Positions 5,367 through 7,349 of a stretch of 7,349 nt of DNA are shown piece after piece. Source of the stretch: an uncultured archaeon. Its GTDB lineage: Archaea > Nanobdellota > Nanobdellia > Woesearchaeales > CAIVOO01. Below the pieces are notes generated by a model. The model was given only the letters and a program-made list of their open reading frames with translations, did no database searches and was not told the origin of the DNA. Positions within the stretch are counted from its first letter, which is position 1, and every line of letters starts with the position of its first letter. The position numbers and the translations under genes were made by a program. The DNA lies in the NCBI GenBank assembly GCA_903907555.1, contig CAIVOO010000079.1, positions 1-7,349 of the forward strand, in the 5' to 3' direction.

Positions 5367-5993
5367 ATGGAAAAAACAAATTTCTTTTCAAAAGAGACAA
5401 ACAGGCTGTACCAGCTTTATCCGACTAAAACAATCCCTGCTTTGAAAATTTCTGCTGTTCCTATGCATAGATATACGCATACAGACCCTCTTACAGACGC
5501 AATTTTGAAAGTAAGAACTGTGAAACCCTTTGGAATTGTTCTGGATATCTGCACAGGGCTTGGCTATTCTGCAATACAAATCGCCAAGCTGGATAAAGTT
5601 GAGAAAGTGATAACTATTGAGAATGATGTGAATGTTCTTGAGGTTGCTAAGCTAAATCCTGCATCGAAAGAATTGTTTGACAATCCAAAAATCAAAATCA
5701 TTAATGAAGATGCCTCTGAAGAGATAAAGGATTTTCCTGATAATCATTTCGATTCAATACTTCATGATCCGCCGACTTTTTCGCTAGCTTCAGAGCTTTA
5801 CAATGTGAATTTCTATAGGCAATTATTCCGAGTCTTGAAGAAGAACTGCAAGCTATGGCATTACTGTGCAGAGCCTGGGAAAAGAACTGGAAAGAAGCCT
5901 CTGAAAGATAGAATCATAAGGGATTTGAAGCTTGCAGGCTTTAGAAATATTGTTTATGACGAGAAATCAGCAGGGATTATTTGCCAGAAGTAG
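5367..5993 (+). CDS. predicted archaeal SAM-dependent methyltransferase (COG2521-like)
   Basis: The product is a 208-residue class I Rossmann methyltransferase. Motif I is VLDICTGLGYSA (58-69), the acidic residue that binds the SAM ribose is E85 in ITIEND, motif III contains D115 (INEDASE), and motif IV is HDPPTFS (133-139), a DPP[FY]-type catalytic loop. The downstream ELYNVNFYRQLFRVLKKN and HYCAEPGKRTGKK segments match my memory of a predicted archaeal methyltransferase group (COG2521) related to spermidine-synthase folds; its substrate is not known to me. The DPPT loop is compatible with N-methylation of a base or amine, which is inference. The frame stays open back to an ATG at 5301 inside mscL, but those 22 residues are low-complexity and encoded by the T-rich tract, so I start at 5367. 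The 3' end overlaps the convergent gene by 17 bp. Confidence 0.82.
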   Translation: MEKTNFFSKETNRLYQLYPTKTIPALKISAVPMHRYTHTDPLTDAILKVRTVKPFGIVLDICTGLGYSAIQIAKLDKVEKVITIENDVNVLEVAKLNPASKELFDNPKIKIINEDASEEIKDFPDNHFDSILHDPPTFSLASELYNVNFYRQLFRVLKKNCKLWHYCAEPGKRTGKKPLKDRIIRDLKLAGFRNIVYDEKSAGIICQK

Positions 5994-6549
5994 GGTCTTC
6001 TTTAATTTCAATTTCTATATCTTCAGCGCCTTTTCTTTGCTCATATCTTATTTTCGCTTCATTCTTGTCGACATAACTGTCATATGTTGCTCTTAATTCT
6101 GAGAGCCCTTTCACAGCCAATATTGCGAATTGCAAATCATCTTTGAATGGGACAAACTCCTGTAAAAAGTTTTCATCAGTAATTTGCATCTTAAGATAGT
6201 AATCCAGATTTCTCGCGCCTATTCTCAGCAAATCCTTTAATATTTGTATCAGCTTGAAGTGCTTGCTGTGCTCTGTGCTTTCATTTTCCTGCACCGAAAT
6301 TAGCTTTTCGAACTCGTTGTATTCTGTTCTTAGTATAAAGAAATTTGCAAGGAAAGCATCCTTTTGGATTTTAACACCTTTAAACTGCTTTTCCATTATG
6401 CCGCGGAAATCAAATTCGCTGGAGCTTTCAATCAAATCAAATGAGCCAGTCTGGGCTGCCATCCTGTAAAGCGCAACCTTTACTCCTTGCAGCTTGTGCC
6501 TGTATTCAGGCATGTACTCGTCCTTCATAAGCTCGCTGTCGAGAGTCAT
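5977..6549 (-). CDS. unrecognised 190-residue helical protein
   Basis: I do not recognise this protein. It looks soluble, acidic and almost wholly helical, with long stretches such as KHFKLIQILKDLLRIGARNLDYYLKMQ and a charged C-terminal tail (RKGAEDIEIEIKEDPTSGK). I see no catalytic motif, cysteine pair or membrane segment. Start choice: the frame has ATG at 6564, TTG at 6555 and ATG at 6549. The TATA box at 6572-6579 is centred 26.5 bases before 6549, the same spacing as the other leaderless genes here, so I chose 6549. An AAGGAG at 6565-6570 sits 9 bases before the TTG and would favour 6555 if the transcript began further upstream. It is divergent from the ribbon-helix-helix gene and tail-overlapping with the methyltransferase. 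Confidence 0.75.
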   Translation of the reverse strand: MTLDSELMKDEYMPEYRHKLQGVKVALYRMAAQTGSFDLIESSSEFDFRGIMEKQFKGVKIQKDAFLANFFILRTEYNEFEKLISVQENESTEHSKHFKLIQILKDLLRIGARNLDYYLKMQITDENFLQEFVPFKDDLQFAILAVKGLSELRATYDSYVDKNEAKIRYEQRKGAEDIEIEIKEDPTSGK

Positions 6550-6564
6550 TCGCAATATAAACAT

Positions 6565-6570
6565 CTCCTT
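6565..6570 (-). promoter_or_regulatory. Shine-Dalgarno-like AAGGAG with ambiguous role
   Basis: This site touches the ATG at 6564, is 9 bases before a TTG at 6555 and 15 bases before the ATG at 6549. It would be transcribed only if initiation occurs closer than usual to the TATA box at 6572-6579 or from an upstream promoter. It is a real start ambiguity of up to five residues. Confidence 0.35.
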
Positions 6571-6571
6571 C

Positions 6572-6579
6572 TATATAAA
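6572..6579 (-). promoter_or_regulatory. TATA box of the 5977-6549 gene
   Basis: Reading the minus strand, TTTATATA is centred 26.5 bases before the ATG at 6549, implying a leaderless transcript. It forms one side of a symmetric divergent promoter pair with the box at 6609-6616. Confidence 0.6.
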
Positions 6580-6608
6580 TATTACTACTTATTAGTTAAA
6601 CAATATTC

Positions 6609-6616
6609 TTATATAT
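6609..6616 (+). promoter_or_regulatory. TATA box of the ribbon-helix-helix gene
   Basis: TTATATAT is centred 40 bases before the ATG at 6653, so initiation is expected near 6639 with a leader of about 14 bases and no clear Shine-Dalgarno. The predicted start falls inside the inverted repeat at 6621-6649. Confidence 0.5.
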
Positions 6617-6620
6617 TAGC

Positions 6621-6649
6621 ATATCATATCTATTGATAGCAAATGATAT
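6621..6649 (+). repeat. nested inverted repeat, candidate RHH operator
   Basis: The outer arms ATATCAT (6621-6627) and ATGATAT (6643-6649) are perfect complements. Within them CTAT (6630-6633) and ATAG (6636-6639) form a second pair with almost the same centre (6635 and 6634.5). The element lies between the TATA box and start codon of the ribbon-helix-helix gene and covers the predicted transcription start, the classical position for an autorepressor operator. Confidence 0.55.
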
Positions 6650-6652
6650 ACA

Positions 6653-6871
6653 ATGACGACAGAGCAGTTCAACATAAGGTTGCCGAGAGAATTGTTAGAC
6701 GATGTAGATTTAATATGCAAATTACTCAAGGTAGCCAAGTCGGACTGGATCAAATTAAAGCTCGCGGAAACAGTGCGGGCTGAAAAAAATAAATTACTCT
6801 CAGAACTAGCCGACCTACAAAAAAAAGGAGTAATAGCCAAAACAGACTTCCAAAAATTAGTAGGTAAATAA
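6653..6871 (+). CDS. ribbon-helix-helix DNA-binding protein
   Basis: The product is a 72-residue protein of the MetJ/Arc/CopG class. The N-terminal beta strand EQFNIRLP (4-11) would insert into the major groove as a dimer. Helix A (about 12-26, RELLDDVDLICKLLK) is followed by a short turn (VAKSD) and helix B (about 29-42). A charged helical extension (ETVRAEKNKLLSELADLQKKG, about 39-59) follows, ending in DFQKLVGK. Such proteins are often antitoxins or small repressors. No toxin-like gene lies next to it: downstream is a non-coding structured region, and upstream is a divergent helical protein. An inverted repeat sits over its own promoter, so autoregulation, and possibly control of the divergent gene, is a reasonable inference. 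Confidence 0.82.
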   Translation: MTTEQFNIRLPRELLDDVDLICKLLKVAKSDWIKLKLAETVRAEKNKLLSELADLQKKGVIAKTDFQKLVGK

Positions 6872-6941
6872 TCGAGGCATTTTTCCCGCTGCCTGCAGTA
6901 CGCCGGAATTTGCTGCAGGCGGCTCAGCCTCGACGATTATT
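6867..6941 (+). repeat. long bulged hairpin after the RHH stop codon
   Basis: AATAATCG (6867-6874, including the stop codon) pairs with CGATTATT (6934-6941), AGGC (6875-6878) pairs with GCCT (6927-6930) across a 3-base bulge (CGA, 6931-6933), and the inner stem GCCTGCAG (6891-6898) pairs exactly with CTGCAGGC (6913-6920), extended by three more pairs including one G-T. The fold is GC-rich within AT-rich surroundings. It could be a 3'-end stabiliser or terminator of the RHH message, the 5' domain of a small RNA, or the relic of a small palindromic element. Confidence 0.65.
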
Positions 6942-7165
6942 AATTATTCTTTCTAATCAACTAACTGTGGGCTTGCGATTAATTGTTATGGTTTTTCTTG
7001 TTAGTATGGGGATTACAAAGTTGTGTCATATGTTTGCTTCAAACGTCCCCATGCCCCAGGTTAGATGCGGATATAGAACACACGCTTTCTTGCTCTTGCT
7101 GTGATGGTGGGTGGTAGGGCATAAGTAAGACGTTCAGCGCTACTTCGGATTCCCTCCCCTAATAA
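6942..7165 (+). ncRNA. candidate structured small RNA, family unknown
   Basis: This gap has no credible coding frame. Complementary segments include ATGGGGA (7006-7012) with TCCCCAT (7046-7052), GTTTG (7032-7036) with CAAAC (7040-7044) inside it, ATGCCC (7051-7056) with GGGCAT (7117-7122), AGGG (7116-7119) with CCCT (7152-7155), and AAGTA (7123-7127) with TACTT (7141-7145); some are mutually exclusive. G and C are markedly commoner from about 7045 to 7160 than in flanking DNA, as structured RNAs are in AT-rich archaea. I looked for tRNA arms, C/D boxes, the RNase P core and the SRP helix 8 motif and found none. T-tracts that could end transcription exist on both strands (7191-7201 plus, 7174-7180 minus), so the strand is uncertain; plus is a guess. 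Confidence 0.35.
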
Positions 7166-7173
7166 AATTTAAT

Positions 7174-7180
7174 AAAAAAA
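7174..7180 (-). terminator. T-tract after alba
   Basis: Read on the minus strand this is T7, 12 bases after the alba stop codon, followed by ATTAAATTTTATT. It fits an archaeal T-tract terminator for alba. Confidence 0.55.
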
Positions 7181-7190
7181 GAATTATCTG

Positions 7191-7201
7191 TTTATTTTTT
7201 T
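7191..7201 (+). terminator. plus-strand T-tract
   Basis: TTTATTTTTTT overlaps the alba stop codon and last two lysine codons. It would stop any plus-strand transcript crossing the structured region at 6942-7165. Confidence 0.4.
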
Positions 7202-7349
7202 GCTAATGTAATTTCAATAACAGAAACCCTGACAATCTTGCCTTCCTGATTCTTGAATTCTTCAGAGTCTATCCTTATGTCTTTAATGTCTACAGCGCCG
7301 GCGAGGAATCTTTTTCTTGCTACTTCTGCAACGTCAACTGCCCTAGAAA
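7192..7349 (-). CDS. albA: Alba DNA/RNA-binding chromatin protein, C-terminal part
   Basis: This is a partial gene: the last 51 complete codons are in the window and the start lies beyond the right edge. The visible residues begin SRAVDVAEVARKRFLAG (helix 2 of the Alba fold), then AVDIKDIRIDSEEF, a strand, a short loop (NQEGK) and VRVSVIEITLAKK, the conserved C-terminal strand. Alba forms dimers that coat DNA and also bind RNA; it is typically about 90-100 residues, so roughly half is seen here. It is convergent with the RHH gene across a 320-bp non-coding gap and has a T-tract terminator just after its stop. An archaeal hallmark. Confidence 0.93.
   Translation of the reverse strand, partial: SRAVDVAEVARKRFLAGAVDIKDIRIDSEEFKNQEGKIVRVSVIEITLAKK

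Noticed and set aside
6653..6871. Toxin-antitoxin locus
   Set aside because: The RHH protein could be an antitoxin, but no toxin-sized gene follows and the divergent 190-residue protein has no toxin motif.
7032..7044. TTCAAAC hinting at a tRNA T-loop
   Set aside because: The flanking five bases on each side do not pair and no acceptor, D or anticodon arms can be placed around it.
7089..7100. Tandem CTTGCT repeat
   Set aside because: There are only two copies of six bases, within the expectation of chance.
6910..7104. Plus-strand open frame of 64 codons in the structured gap
   Set aside because: It starts inside the hairpin loop, has no Shine-Dalgarno or TATA box at a useful distance, and its composition is unlike a protein. 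Pairing explains the bases better.
1..7349. CRISPR array, insertion sequence, defence cluster or prophage
   Set aside because: No regularly spaced repeats, transposase, integrase or defence gene is visible; all recognisable genes are housekeeping or small hypothetical genes.

Overview
This is archaeal DNA. The translation genes are of archaeal type (a 430-residue EF-1alpha followed by a 103-residue ribosomal protein S10), an Alba chromatin protein runs off the right edge, and most genes have an archaeal TATA box with little or no 5' leader. The sequence is AT-rich, genes are short and tightly packed, and several convergent genes overlap. A small-genome or uncultivated lineage (for example a DPANN-type archaeon) would fit, but that is inference; the sequence alone does not fix the phylum.

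Layout. Positions 1-116 hold nothing I can name. A THUMP-less ThiI-type PP-loop sulfurtransferase (117-728, minus) diverges from an unrecognised 175-residue protein (861-1388, plus). After a 149-bp leader with two TATA-like boxes and a possible stem-loop comes EF-1alpha (tuf, 1538-2830). A T-tract and a perfect odd palindrome separate it from S10 (rpsJ, 2879-3190). rpsJ runs tail to tail, overlapping by 3 bp, into a HAD-family phosphatase (3187-3810, minus). Upstream of that phosphatase is a long tandem-domain dCTP-deaminase-like protein (3837-4931, minus). That gene diverges from an MscL channel (5039-5344, plus), which is followed by a COG2521-like methyltransferase (5367-5993, plus). The methyltransferase overlaps the tail of an unrecognised helical protein (5977-6549, minus) by 17 bp. 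That protein diverges from a 72-residue ribbon-helix-helix protein (6653-6871, plus). A 320-bp non-coding stretch (6872-7191) begins with a strong bulged hairpin and continues into a segment with several inverted repeats, a candidate small RNA. The window closes with the C-terminal part of Alba (7192-7349, minus).

How the genes fit together. EF-1alpha and S10 are the translation core. ThiI acts in tRNA 4-thiouridine or thiazole sulfur chemistry. The deaminase-like protein and the HAD phosphatase lie 26 bp apart on one strand and may share a nucleotide-related role, but the phosphatase also has its own TATA box, which overlaps the deaminase stop codon. MscL is an osmotic safety valve. No defence system, CRISPR array, insertion sequence, rRNA or tRNA is visible. 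The items most worth a second look are the deaminase-like protein, in which neither half seems to keep the full catalytic set; the inverted repeats at the ribbon-helix-helix promoter; the palindrome between tuf and rpsJ; and the structured gap before alba.
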